Assembly: GCA_049724395.1 (NCBI GenBank)
Contig: JAUGWO010000160.1
Coordinates: forward strand, 1-64,000
Direction of reading: 5' to 3'
DNA length: 64,000 nt
From: Spongospora subterranea f. sp. subterranea
Lineage: Eukaryota > Endomyxa: Phytomyxea > Phytomyxea > Plasmodiophorida
Of this stretch, positions 23,601 through 33,540 are shown piece by piece (position 1 is the stretch's first letter; each line of letters starts with the position of its first letter). Position numbers and translations under genes: made by a program. The notes beneath the pieces are model-generated. The model was not told where the DNA came from. It ran no database searches and saw nothing but the letters and a program-made list of their open reading frames with translations.

Positions 23601-23990
23601 AAGTCGTTGGTGCCAATACGGATCGTGTCGATGAGGTTCGGGATGATCATATTAGTGTATAGAGAAGCGGCATCACAATGGCGGTGCATCTGGAAAGCAT
23701 GCCATTTTTTGACAGGCAACAGAAGCCAACAAATGTGGATCCTTCATCAGTTGGTGCGAGTTCAACAAGGTATGGCAGCAGTTTCTGCAATCGAGAATCG
23801 AGAAGACGGGACCACTTCGTTGTGATCCAGTCGAGTGCTCCAACGATACGTCGGCCCGGAATAGGGCGAGTCAGTTTGAAAAGTTTGGGCAGACAATGGA
23901 AAACTGGAAAAACTAAGCTCTTTTTCAGGATAAAGGCTTGTTCATGCGGGTCGAGTATCGCTTTGGCGTCTAAAATCAAGGCTGCCATAC
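23530..23990 (-). mobile_element. Penelope-like element reverse-transcriptase remnant
   Basis: On minus, 23647-23988 reads FPVFHCLPKLFK, then RPIPGRRIVGALDWITTKWS, then LLDSRLQKLLPYLVE. This is the pattern of Penelope-like elements: LPK.HK, RPIV, then S..LD..L..LLP. LYTN (the sLYTNI motif) followed by IIPNLIDTIR appears in 23528-23719. The piece is short, lacks the GIY-YIG endonuclease and ends abruptly against the copia fossil on the opposite strand. Bases 23990-24810 contain nothing I recognise. Confidence 0.55.
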
Positions 23991-24813
23991 TTATCTGGTC
24001 CGGCCACTTTTACCATTGAGAATTTTCGGATTTTCCAAAAAATATCAACCTTCGAGCACTTTTCGCCGCAGTTTCGCTCATACAGTGAATTGATACTTTG
24101 AAATGTTTCGAAGTTGGTTCCTTCATTACCATTTTTTTTTTGTCGAAAGAGACGGGTTAAGCACGCGATGCAGTTACTGTATTGATTTGAGGTTCAAAAA
24201 AGTCTGTCTCGTATATTGCGCTATCGCTTCTAAGCGAATCTTGCTTCTGCCATCTAGTGGAAAAACTGCAATTCATCGTGCACGGTGGCGTGGCAATGCT
24301 GTCACTTCAAAACAAGTCCGAATCGGGAATGACTGATGGTACGAGAAAATTGATGTGTGGGGTTGTCTCCTGAACCTGTTGGGGATCCTTGAATCACCAT
24401 AAATTAAACTGTGGTCGGATTACAGATATGCAATACCATACCGATATCTGCTGATGATAAAGAGCATAGAACATATCAACCATGATATGCGCAGTACAAT
24501 AGCTCATACCCGGCAAGAACTGCTTCAACGACCTGGAATGGAATGAGCTTTTCTATCGAAAATGGGAACTGTACAACCTTGAAATATAGCAGCGAGCGTG
24601 GCCCTCTGATTCACAAAGACGTTCGTTGGGTCTTGAACTTTCAACAGCAGCAGTGCGGCTTCCTTCAACTATAATCACATGATAGTCAGTGATGAAGGTG
24701 CCAAACGGATGGTTATGGCTACACACACCTAACCCAATTAGGTATAGAATTGCATCAAGATCATGAGCTGTTCTAGCCTAGGTAATCAATCATTAGTTGT
24801 TATCAGCTTATAA

Positions 24814-25197
24814 CTACCTAACATTCATTACCACATTATATATGAAGTAGCTCCTAAGACCAAGGTTGCCGGAAATGTACGGGCTAAACAAATGAGCCAA
24901 ATGAAGAAGCGACAACAGATCTGGTAATATTTGAGAATCGCAGTTCTTGTCCTGATAAACTGAAGGGCATGTTATGAACGGTAGGGTCATTTTCGTAGAC
25001 GGCATGAGGTCAGGTTTCCGGGATGCGGTCTGTGATGAAGGCGCACCAGCATCTTCAACTACCATCGCTGTCTCAACAGAATCATCAATACAAGCAACAA
25101 CGCTGTTTGTTGTTGTATTCTGTAGCAGCGTCATCTTACCGAAAAAAAGATAACGAGTTTTGTTGTTACCGAGGATTGATGATACTTCGAAATGCAT
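24814..25197 (-). CDS. hypothetical protein, uncertain
   Basis: A 127-codon frame with mixed, protein-like composition (VVEDAGAPSSQTASRKPDLMP; DSQILPDLLSLLHLAHLF). It has no recognised domain, signal or membrane helix. It could be the remains of a spliced gene. I list it because the composition is less repetitive than that of nearby shadow frames, but the support is weak. Confidence 0.2.
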   Translation of the reverse strand: MHFEVSSILGNNKTRYLFFGKMTLLQNTTTNSVVACIDDSVETAMVVEDAGAPSSQTASRKPDLMPSTKMTLPFITCPSVYQDKNCDSQILPDLLSLLHLAHLFSPYISGNLGLRSYFIYNVVMNVR

Positions 25198-25278
25198 TGA
25201 AGCTGCTTCTCTTTGAGTTTTTCCAACCTAATTGCAACAAAAGTTGAGTCCAACAATGACCTAGAACCGAAAACATTA

Positions 25279-25494
25279 TCACTCTTCGATTATTGCTAGC
25301 AACGTGGGTTTGAACGCGACGATCTTTAGCTGCTCCTTATTGAGTGTCTGTCCAGAGTGTAGCTTGACCTCATATCTCTCAATGCGAACCTTTCGCTTAT
25401 TCATCGCCCGAATTCGTTTTATTGTCTCCACAATTTGCAAATCGGTACCATCAGCTTTCTGCATTTGAGGAGGCATCGTACACAGAGAATCCAA
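25279..25494 (-). pseudogene. Caprin-like coiled-coil exon piece
   Basis: The 71-residue frame contains IKRIRAMNKRKVRIERYEVK, then SGQTLNKEQLKIVAFKPTLL. This resembles the start of the Caprin coiled coil, where a KKIRNLEKRK...YQ...GE.LN.DQL pattern is typical; those proteins bind RNA and stress-granule partners. The resemblance is from memory and moderate. A diverged copy of the first 50 bp lies inverted at about 25710-25760, so the piece has been duplicated. No complete gene is visible around either copy. Confidence 0.35.
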
Positions 25495-26154
25495 ACGATG
25501 TCGACACGAACGATTAAATAAAATAATGATTCATTTGTCCGAGGACGATGTCGAGAAGGGATCGGACAAACACTATATATGGCTGTAATTGATGGAGACT
25601 GAGAATCCGAATATCCCGACTGCATCGGTGGTTTCAGGTAGGATCCGACACGAGTTGCTTATGGTAATCCAGTTATATACCAATCTAGCCATAACCAATG
25701 CAGCGCAGAAATTTCATGGATTTGCAGATGGTTGGAACCATAAAAAGAATTCGGGCGATGAATAAAGAATGAGACGGATTCGCAAAACTGGAATTCAAGC
25801 GGCACTGACTTAGACTGTGTTAATCATATAAGACGATGTTTGATTTTCCATAATCGGTTACATCCTTACAGAATACAAACAGCCATCAGCTCTGTCAGTA
25901 GTTTGATGCTTTGAAGAACAACGACCATAATGGAAATCCGATACCGTTGCTATCAGCTAAATAGTCGAATGATCTTCAAAACCTTGAATCGTCGATACTT
26001 GAGTGTCACCCGTCTCACTCATCAGCGCTGTGTCTCGACAAAATCGTCGATCATGTCGAGAACCGAACAAGGTTCGTGTTACAGATTGCTGCTCCACAGT
26101 CAGAATATCTTCATCAGTTTACCGATTCGCTGTCTCACAGTCACATTACCACGA

Positions 26155-26970
26155 GTCCACTATTCATGTTACGGACCCTGTCACAGTCAGATTATCCGAC
26201 ATTGTCCACGATTCATGTTACGGATCCTGTCTCACAGTCAGATTATCCGACATTGTCCACGATTCATGTTACGGATCCTGTCTCACAGTCAGATTATCCG
26301 ACATTGTCCACGATTCATGTTACGGATCCTGTCTCACAGTCAGATTATCCGACATTGTCCACGATTCATGTTACGGATCCTGTCTCACAGTCAGATTATC
26401 CGACATTGTCCACGATTCATGTTACGGATCCTGTCTCACAGTCAGATTATCCGACATTGTCCACGATTCATGTTACGGATCCTGTCTCACAGTCAGATTA
26501 TCCGACATTGTCCACGATTCATGTTACGGATCTCCTGTCTCACAGTCAGATTATCCGACATTGTCCACGATTCATGTTACGGATCCTGTCTCACAGTCAG
26601 ATTATCCGACATTGTCCACGATTCATGTTACGGATCCTGTCTCACAGTCAGATTATCCGACATTGTCCACGATTCATGTTACGGATCCTGTCTCACAGTC
26701 AGATTATCCGACATTGTCCACGATTCATGTTACGGATCCTGTCTCACAGTCAGATTATCCGACATTGTCCAAGATTCATGTTACGGATCCTGTCTCACAG
26801 TCAGATTATCCGACATTGTCCACGATTCATGTTACGGATCCTGTCTCACAGTCAGATTATCCGACATTGTCCACGATTCATGTTACGGATCCTGTCTCAC
26901 AGTCATATTCCGACATCGTCCATGTTGCGAACGCTCCTGATTCATGTTACGGATCCTGTCTCACAGTAGA
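26155..26970. repeat. minisatellite, 51-bp unit
   Basis: About 16 copies of a 51-bp unit (CAGATTATCCGACATTGTCC, ACGATTCATGTTACGGATCC, TGTCTCACAGT). Since 51 is a multiple of three, all three plus frames stay open, encoding 17-residue repeats such as VSQSDYPTLSTIHVTDP. A 2-bp insertion near 26531 shifts every frame, which argues against translation. Most units are identical, so the array is young. Confidence 0.95.
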
Positions 26971-27859
26971 TTGATGAAGTCATATTTTGGGAGCAAGGTA
27001 AGTTTGAAAGAACGACGGCAAGAGCACAGTTGACCGCCAATATCAAGGGAGGTTTTTGAAACAAGTTCAAGGAATCAGTCAAGAAATCAAAAAACGGTTG
27101 AAACATGCTGCCAAGTGTAGGCGATTATTGTGCCGATTCCGCGGCTTCAATAATGGGATTACGAGCCGGATTCGAATGTCAGCAACACACACAATCTTGT
27201 GAAAATTCGTGGATAACAAAGAGAAACCCATAAGACTGAAACATAGCAGTAGAGATGGGTCGGATCAGGCTCATTCCCGACCTTTAGTGTGGAGAAACAC
27301 CAGAATGTCTGTAAACTTTTCCTCATCTTTCTGCTGCAAAATTGCCAGGAGTTTGGCACCATGAGGCAAAGGTGGATAGCCATTTGTCAAAACACCTGTC
27401 AAAGTTATGATACCCTCATCCATCTAGACAAACAAACATCGACCCGAGCAACAGGGACCGCACATGACAGGGCCCTGCGTTTTCGTCTAATTTACTTCAC
27501 GTTGACGCTTGCAGACTGCCGCCATTTCTTCCTGGGCCATTCCTGGATCATGTTCACAGTCATTGCTACGCAATCAAGCCATGCCATATTTCCTATGCAG
27601 TTTCCACTTCCAGTAATTCGTCATGATACTTATCGGAACCGATACCCTTTTTATTTTCAAATCCACAACCAGTATGGGAGTCATCATTAGCTCGCTCCGA
27701 TTTCCCGTGTTCAGCTGTGCAGGCAACATGGCGTGATGTTTTTCAACGGAAAGCGATGGCAGCCGTCGTCACTGCACTTCAGACTTTCGTGCGAACCGTC
27801 AAGACATGTATATTTCTCAAATAATACACGCTTCATGATAGACTCCGACATGGCAACAC

Positions 27860-28030
27860 TGGGAATTAGAATGTGCACCATTTGGAACATGGACAGATCA
27901 AAGATCATCGAAAAATGGGGGTACGTTGTTGCAAGAGTTGCACCTTTGTTTCGAGAGCAGCCATCGCCAGGGCGTGTGCGGCTGGAATCGTTGGTGATTC
28001 TGCCTTGCGTGGTATTTCCGCATTTGAACG
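27860..28030 (-). mobile_element. gag-like fragment related to the 21.7-kb copia copy
   Basis: The minus strand matches the gag-like coiled-coil segment at 21.70-21.90 kb (for example TKVQLLQQRTPIF against AKVQHLQQLVTPF). It is a short fossil of the same family. Bases 26975-27860 contain frames without recognisable content. Confidence 0.4.
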
Positions 28031-28147
28031 CAATGATGACGCTTATTGTGACAATTGTGCAAAGTATTCAGGTAGAAAGTGTCAAAAAAGATCGTTAACA
28101 AATTGACGAGACAAATGTAAATTACGACATGCCTGCAAGAACGAAAC

Positions 28148-28394
28148 GGACGTGTCTGCCGAAATCACACGATCTGCGGATCGTCCGTCAAAATTGGACA
28201 ATTAAAGTGACTGGTAATGTCTTCACTCGTGGCTACCCAAATGGCGTTGTGATGACGGTCCAAAAAAATGCATGGATGGATGAGACCGTAATGGAAGAAT
28301 GGGTCGAACCATCAACAACCGTGAATTTGAACCGGATTAATTGTCCAATTTTGACGGACGATCCGCAGATCGTGTGATTTCGGCAGACACGTCC
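28148..28394. repeat. inverted repeat, 58-bp perfect arms, flanking DDE piece
   Basis: Bases 28148-28205 are the exact reverse complement of 28337-28394, around a 131-bp loop. The loop reads GYPNGVVMTVQKNAWMDETV and VMEEWVEPSTT on plus, similar to the segment just before the first catalytic Asp of pogo/Tigger-type DDE transposases (G.P.G..V.....WMDE..M..W). The fragment is too short to assign further. Confidence 0.75.
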
Positions 28395-28464
28395 GTTCGT
28401 TGAGCATTGCAGTCCGACAATTTCCATATTAGGTTCAACCTTGTCCATCAGGCTCTGGATATTA

Positions 28465-29590
28465 TTACGACGCGTTATTGGTGGAATTTGGCCTGCGCAG
28501 AAAAAATGTGCAGAGGGGTCTAAATCGCAATCTGACGCCATTTCTCTGGTGGACTTCATAATTATCTTCTTGCTCATTGATGCCAATGTTAGCGCTATGA
28601 TGCGAAAGATTCTTCCCGATTTTCGACGACGGATACAACCTTGAAAGCGCATCCGGCAAGACATTCAGAATGCCTGGACGGCGGATGATTATAAAATCAT
28701 ACGACATAATGGTATGAATCCAATCGTAGTTGACTTGGTCGGAGGACAATTATTCAACGACACGGAAAGAGCTCATTTCAATCGTTTTCGCGCTGAAACT
28801 CTGTCATTTTTGTCTGGGGCGTCATTTTACTCTTTATACGGATCATCGAGCACTTGCATATTTATTTCCGCAAAATTCGGGCAAACTCTACTCGTGCCAT
28901 CACGAAATTGCTAGAAGGTGAAGCACATATATGGGATCGTTACGTGCCAGGGGGTTCAGCGTTTCCTGAACGCCAAGATAACCGCTGCTCATCAGTCCGC
29001 TCCATTTTCGGTAAATGTTTGGACGACGCTTAAAGCCATTTGATGATTTTTCCGAAATTAACACCAGTTCTTTTCAAAGCGAGTATCAACGTGTCAAATA
29101 TCGTTTATCATGGTTACAGAAGTCTTATTTCCGGCGATCCACGAGAAAAACTCATCTCACGCGACACGCATCCCAGGCAATCGCACATTATGCTAAAGCC
29201 AAACGCATTCTCAAGGAACAGTTTGCAGTCGCGTCATATGTCATGGTCGTTGATCCTACTCGGTCTTCCAAGACCCAGCCTTTTATGAGGAGCCATATAA
29301 GATCCTGAAAAAGACATCAGGAGGCTCTTACCCATTTACTAGACAGTGACAACCTGTTGTATCGTCGTGCGGTCGCTCCATCGCAAATGAAGATTGTCAA
29401 TCGCAACGATGACGACGGGTTCGTTGTTGACAAAATTATGGCACATCGCGGCACCTCTGGTCGTCGGTTCTTTAGGTTCGCTGGAAAGGTTTTAATCCTT
29501 CCGAAGACCGTTGGGAACCGTCACGAAACTGTATTGATCAACAAGTAATCGTCGATTACTGGGCTAGTTTAAATCCGAGCAAATAACCGA
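28465..29590. mobile_element. Ty3/gypsy chromovirus fossil, two orientations
   Basis: On plus, RNase H (LCHFCLGRHFTLYTDHRALA at about 28.8 kb), an integrase C-terminal piece (SYVMVVDPTRSSK, about 29.2 kb) and a chromodomain (GFVVDKIMAHR at 29.4 kb, with the RWKGFNPSEDRWEP pattern) occur in polyprotein order. On minus, 28465-28749 holds another RNase H end (IRRPGILNVLPDALSRLYP), so two copies meet head to head near 28.73 kb. The chromodomain assigns it to chromoviruses. The element is broken in many places and lacks most of its pol region; no LTRs were seen. Confidence 0.7.
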
Positions 29591-29979
29591 TTTGCTGCAT
29601 TTTCGGGGAGAGGGCAATGTCGTATTTTCCTCTGTGAAGTTATGTATAGTCCGATCGTTCTATATACATATCACCAGGTACCCTTGGCGCCCAGAGTTCA
29701 TATCTCAAATTTGAGCACATCCTTGATGGAATACTAAAACAATGTATCAGACAGCGCATTTCCAGCAGCCAAATATCAAACATTGCAAACTCCATAGCCT
29801 CAAAGCTTCCATTGCGAAAACAGGTCATGACATCACAGAATCAAAGCAAAGACCGATCTCTGCAAGGTATGCAACGAAGTCGATCACTGAGTAAAATGAA
29901 GCAAGAACACGATGAAAAACAAGGCCAAAGCGGATCGTTGTCAAGCAATCAATGTTCACAAAGACAGTTAACTCCTTTT

Positions 29980-30160
29980 ACTCTGGTGTCATTATGGACA
30001 GCTATGGCCATGAGCGTGCCATTCAACAGCGTGCCTTGCAACATATTCCTAAATTAACGAAACACAGGGGATCCAGATTTTTTATGTTTTATCAACAATA
30101 GTTTAGATCACTTGGAACCTCAAACCTGAATGCAATGTAAACAATCACATCCAGATTATT
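29980..30160 (+). repeat. stray copy of membrane-gene 3' flank
   Basis: The stretch around 30000-30060 (CAACAGCGTGCCTTGCAACA) closely matches 32310-32330, downstream of the membrane protein gene at 31.35 kb. It marks another partial copy of that duplicated segment. Bases 30164-30600 hold a 141-codon minus frame without recognisable features. Confidence 0.5.
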
Positions 30161-30599
30161 GACCTAGTATTCCCCGCCCACACCATTTGCAACCATCAAA
30201 CCATGGTTAAAAAAAACCATCCATAACATATTTTTCGTCTCTCGGTTGGAGATCCCATCCGTTGTGATGAGAATGTTTTGATCAGGCATGACTGCTGAAA
30301 CTGGTCTAATGAAAAGAGGCCTGGACGTCATGGTGTAAGGGAAAATAATAACCTCAGGCGGCGGGGGCAGTGCGGAATGACAATAATTAGAGGGATGACG
30401 CTGTTCTGACATATTCGCGTCAGCCATGATCAGGTGTGAATTCGCACGCTGATTGGAAGGAAGCGCAACTGACGCCGGAGCTGGAGGCAGATTTTTAAAA
30501 AACATCCAGCAACTTCTGACGGCCTGACATTTTTGAACTTGGACAGCCCCACTAGACAACCGTAAATTTGATGCAATGTGAGGTGGCACGTAGGTTGAC

Positions 30600-31060
30600 C
30601 CAACTCAGTTCGTTATGCACGTCGCAAAACGTACACTGATATTTAGATTGATGTCTTTTAATGCTGGAGTATTGCCACATAAACAGCACGTAGGTCCTCA
30701 AGACGGTTGTTGTAAATAGTTTCTTCTCGTGGAAGATGTTTACGCAGCGCCATCTGCCTACCAACAGAAGCGGTTTCGAGGCGCCATGAACAAGGTGGCA
30801 CGAGAAGAAAATATTTACATCAACCGTCTTGAGGACGTGATAATAATACATGTATATTGCTGTTTATGCGGCAATACTCCTTCAAGAGACATCAATCTAG
30901 CTATAAGTGTTCGTTATGCGACGGTCATCTATGCATCAAAGTACGCCAGCCCGGGCGAAACAGCTGCTGGCAGATCTGCACACGAAACCTCGGCGGTTTT
31001 AAGGCAAGTATTTATTGCTGGCGCTTCAAGATTGGACAAAGACTGCACCTATGCTTAATA
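30600..31060. repeat. diverged inverted repeat with Cys-rich coding remnant
   Basis: The minus frame at 30552-30851 (LFMWQYSSIKRHQSKYQCTF) and the plus frame from about 30857 (LFMRQYSFKRHQSSYKCSLC) are homologous and face each other. The plus copy continues CDGHLCIKVRQPGRNSCWQI. The spaced CxxC...C...C resembles the zinc-binding C-terminus of piggyBac-type transposases, but this is tentative. A mariner-like terminal repeat follows at 31136. Confidence 0.45.
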
Positions 31061-31135
31061 TTCCAATGCATGTTGAAATCAACTGGATGGCGCTAAAGAT
31101 GGCCTTAATCCACGCAGTTGTTTGAAATGGGACTC

Positions 31136-31155
31136 TTATTTCCGAACAGAGGGAG
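31136..31155 (-). repeat. mariner/Stowaway-like terminal repeat, inverted
   Basis: TTATTTCCGAACAGAGGGAG followed by TA is the reverse complement of the 20-bp end at 5868-5887. The adjoining 40 bp inward are also similar, so both belong to one element family. Confidence 0.6.
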
Positions 31156-31350
31156 TATTGGTTTTGTTCGAAGGCCGCATGACGTCCATTTCCGGTCGCC
31201 TGTCTACGGTCATACAGTTACGGCCTACGGGTCAATGAATTAGTTACACTCCGTGCTCCTGATGTCAGACTCATCGAGTCATTTACGGCATTGCGGGACG
31301 GTCCATCAAGTTCTGGGAAGGGTTTCCCCAACGTCATTCATCACGTTTCG

Positions 31351-32004
31351 ATGTTCGTCTCATCTACGAATTATGATGAATCCACAAATGAACCAAAATC
31401 CTCTATTCCTACACCCGATTCGAGCCAGTACCGGGGTACGATGCAGCCTCAATTTCATCAGGAATCTCCAAGTCCTGTCAAGTTAACACGTCCCAAGTGG
31501 CCAATCATCCTTAGTGCTGTCTTCGGTGCAATCATTGCGTTTGCTGTATTCGCTTGTTGTTTCATCGAACCCGATCCAGAGTTCGTCAAGGAAGCAGAGG
31601 ATCTGGTCAGCAAACTTAATTTGTACTCAACTACTGTCCCAACAATAGATCAACGCCAAGAATATTTCGTGCAGTATAAGAATTTCATCGACAAATACGA
31701 TAAAACTTCGATGTTAGGTACGCCGAAGTACTGGATAAAGATTGAAACCGCAAAAACAAACTACCTTTCAGCTCATAAGGCATCGTTCGACGACCTAATT
31801 GTTATGTTTGAAGAAGCTACTGATTTGATAACAAAGCATTCTCACTGGTCTCAAACACAAGAAAGCCTTTTTCTTGTTCTGACTGGCAAGTTGGGTTCTT
31901 TTCTAAAACAGTATGTGGTTTTGCCTTCTAACTGTGCAAGGGCGTATTCTCAACTGCTTACATTAACCACTGCGAACCCACCGAGATTTGCAAACATCCT
32001 TTGA
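31351..32004 (+). CDS. type II single-pass membrane protein, copy 1
   Basis: The frame gives 217 residues from ATG 31351. An S/P/Q-rich cytosolic segment with PTPDSSQYRG and ESPSPVK is followed by a basic KLTRPK, a membrane helix at residues about 51-72 (IILSAVFGAIIAFAVFACCF) and an acidic start of the outer domain (EPDPEFVKEAEDLVSKLNLY). The remainder is helical. It is paralogous to copy 3 at 36123 over its whole length. An overlapping start (ATGATGAATCC at 31371) would be out of frame, so I prefer 31351. A poly(A)-like CCAATAAACC lies about 110 bp after the stop and is shared with copy 3. Confidence 0.65.
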   Translation: MFVSSTNYDESTNEPKSSIPTPDSSQYRGTMQPQFHQESPSPVKLTRPKWPIILSAVFGAIIAFAVFACCFIEPDPEFVKEAEDLVSKLNLYSTTVPTIDQRQEYFVQYKNFIDKYDKTSMLGTPKYWIKIETAKTNYLSAHKASFDDLIVMFEEATDLITKHSHWSQTQESLFLVLTGKLGSFLKQYVVLPSNCARAYSQLLTLTTANPPRFANIL

Positions 32005-32719
32005 ACAAGTGACAGGTTTCGGTGAACGACAGTCGCTCAGAGGTGATATTCCTCTTACTGGGGATGTCTAGGAACTCATAATTAATATCGATAATCAGTT
32101 CACAATCTCTGCCTAAGCCAATAAACCGCCTCCCTTTATTTGTGTAAAGGGTAGCAATGTATAATCTGATCTCGCCATCCAGTGGTGGTGTGCCGTCTTT
32201 TGAAACTCGAAATGACTCTCGCTTTATCCATCCTATCGCCAAGATTCAAAGCAAAATTTTACTTCTTTATCTGGTGTTGTTATTCACAACCAAGGTCATG
32301 AGCGGGTCACTCAACAGCGTGCCTTGGAACATTTTCCTGAAGTATTTGACGCAATGGGGATTTTTGATTTGTTAACAATGAACTTGAGGGTTTTATTCAA
32401 ATCAGTGACAGAACAACTTGTAATGTTTTCGCTCCAAAGTTAAAAAAGTGCAAAACGGTAGATTTAACAGTTTCTCTCTGCGATCAGACTACAGCAGACC
32501 ACCATTATCACCACGCTAGCAAGACTGGGCGCATTTGTCATTAAATCAACTAACAAGGTTATCAATCAACCTTTTCAAGTCAACTAACACTTCGAAACCT
32601 GGAGCGGCATCAAACCGATACTATACAGTCAGTCGATCAGCAGAAGAATAGCAACTGGTTTTGTAGAACGGTGTGATTTGAAGATGGCAGTTTCGGTTCG
32701 AGTAGGCTTTCTACAGTCA

Positions 32720-32965
32720 TCAGTAACGAAGCAATCATTCCTGTTACCCACTTACAGTAATCAATAACGGGGCAATCATTCCTGTTACCCACCTACAGTA
32801 ATCAGTAACGGGCCAATCATTCCTGTTACCAACCTACAGTAATCAGTAACGGGGCAATCGTTCCTGTTATTTACCTACAGTCATCAGTAACGTGGCAATC
32901 ATTCCTGTTACCCACCTACAGTAATCAATAACGGGGCAATAATTCCTGTTACCCACAGGATGTTC
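32720..32965. repeat. minisatellite, 41-bp unit, about 6 copies
   Basis: The unit is ACAGTAATCAGTAACGGGGC joined to AATCATTCCTGTTACCCACCT. Single diverged units occur at matching places upstream of copies 1 (about 31.2 kb) and 3 (about 35.95 kb), so the array appears to have grown from a piece of the shared upstream region. Confidence 0.9.
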
Positions 32966-33077
32966 ACCGTGTTCCTGTGGGCGACCACATCGAGTTAGTT
33001 ACTGCATTGCATGGCCAAACAGTATTCAGAAGGGGTTCCCACAACGTAATTCAGTTCTAGGTTTTATGGTTCGTCTC

Positions 33078-33540
33078 ATGATGGATTCGTCCACTGTAGC
33101 GATGGACATTCCTCTATTCCTATACCCGACTCGAGCCAGTATCCTGGTTCAGCACAACCACAAAATCACCATGGTTCCCCAAGTCCTGTCAGAAGTGTTG
33201 TCGATGGTGCAATCATTGTGCTTATTGTAGTCGCCTGTTGTTTTGAGGAATCCGATCCAGAGTTCATCAAGGAAGCAGAGGATATGGCCAACAAGCTTGA
33301 CCTGTAGTCAACTTCTGTCCCAACAGAACAACAACGCGAAGAGTACATAAAGCAGTCCCGAAACTTCTTTGACAAATACCAAAACAAATGGGTGCTTTCA
33401 GGAGCTTCGAAGTCCTGGAAAAATTGAAACCGCGAAAGCAATCATTCACAGGGCATCTTTCGCCGACCTTGTTGCTATATATCGTAAAATTATTGATTTC
33501 CTAACCAATCATCCTGAGTGAACTGAAGAACAATAAAACC
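33078..33540 (+). pseudogene. type II membrane protein, copy 2, decayed
   Basis: Homology to copies 1 and 3 runs from the PDSSQYPG segment through the helix (GAIIVLIVVACCFEESDPEF) to SGASKSW. The N-terminal part is shifted relative to copy 3, part of the basic and membrane segment is deleted, and stops follow (after MANKLDL and later). Upstream and downstream flanks are still recognisable as those of the other copies. It is a pseudogene by duplication. Confidence 0.7.

Noticed and set aside
25930-26974. Three overlapping plus-strand frames of 297-336 codons
   Set aside because: They are products of a 51-bp tandem repeat; a 2-bp insertion changes frame midway and there is no non-repetitive coding flank.
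5866-31157. A single 25-kb element bounded by the two Stowaway-like ends
   Set aside because: The interior contains the V-ATPase, HMCES and many unrelated elements; two separate insertions are far more likely.
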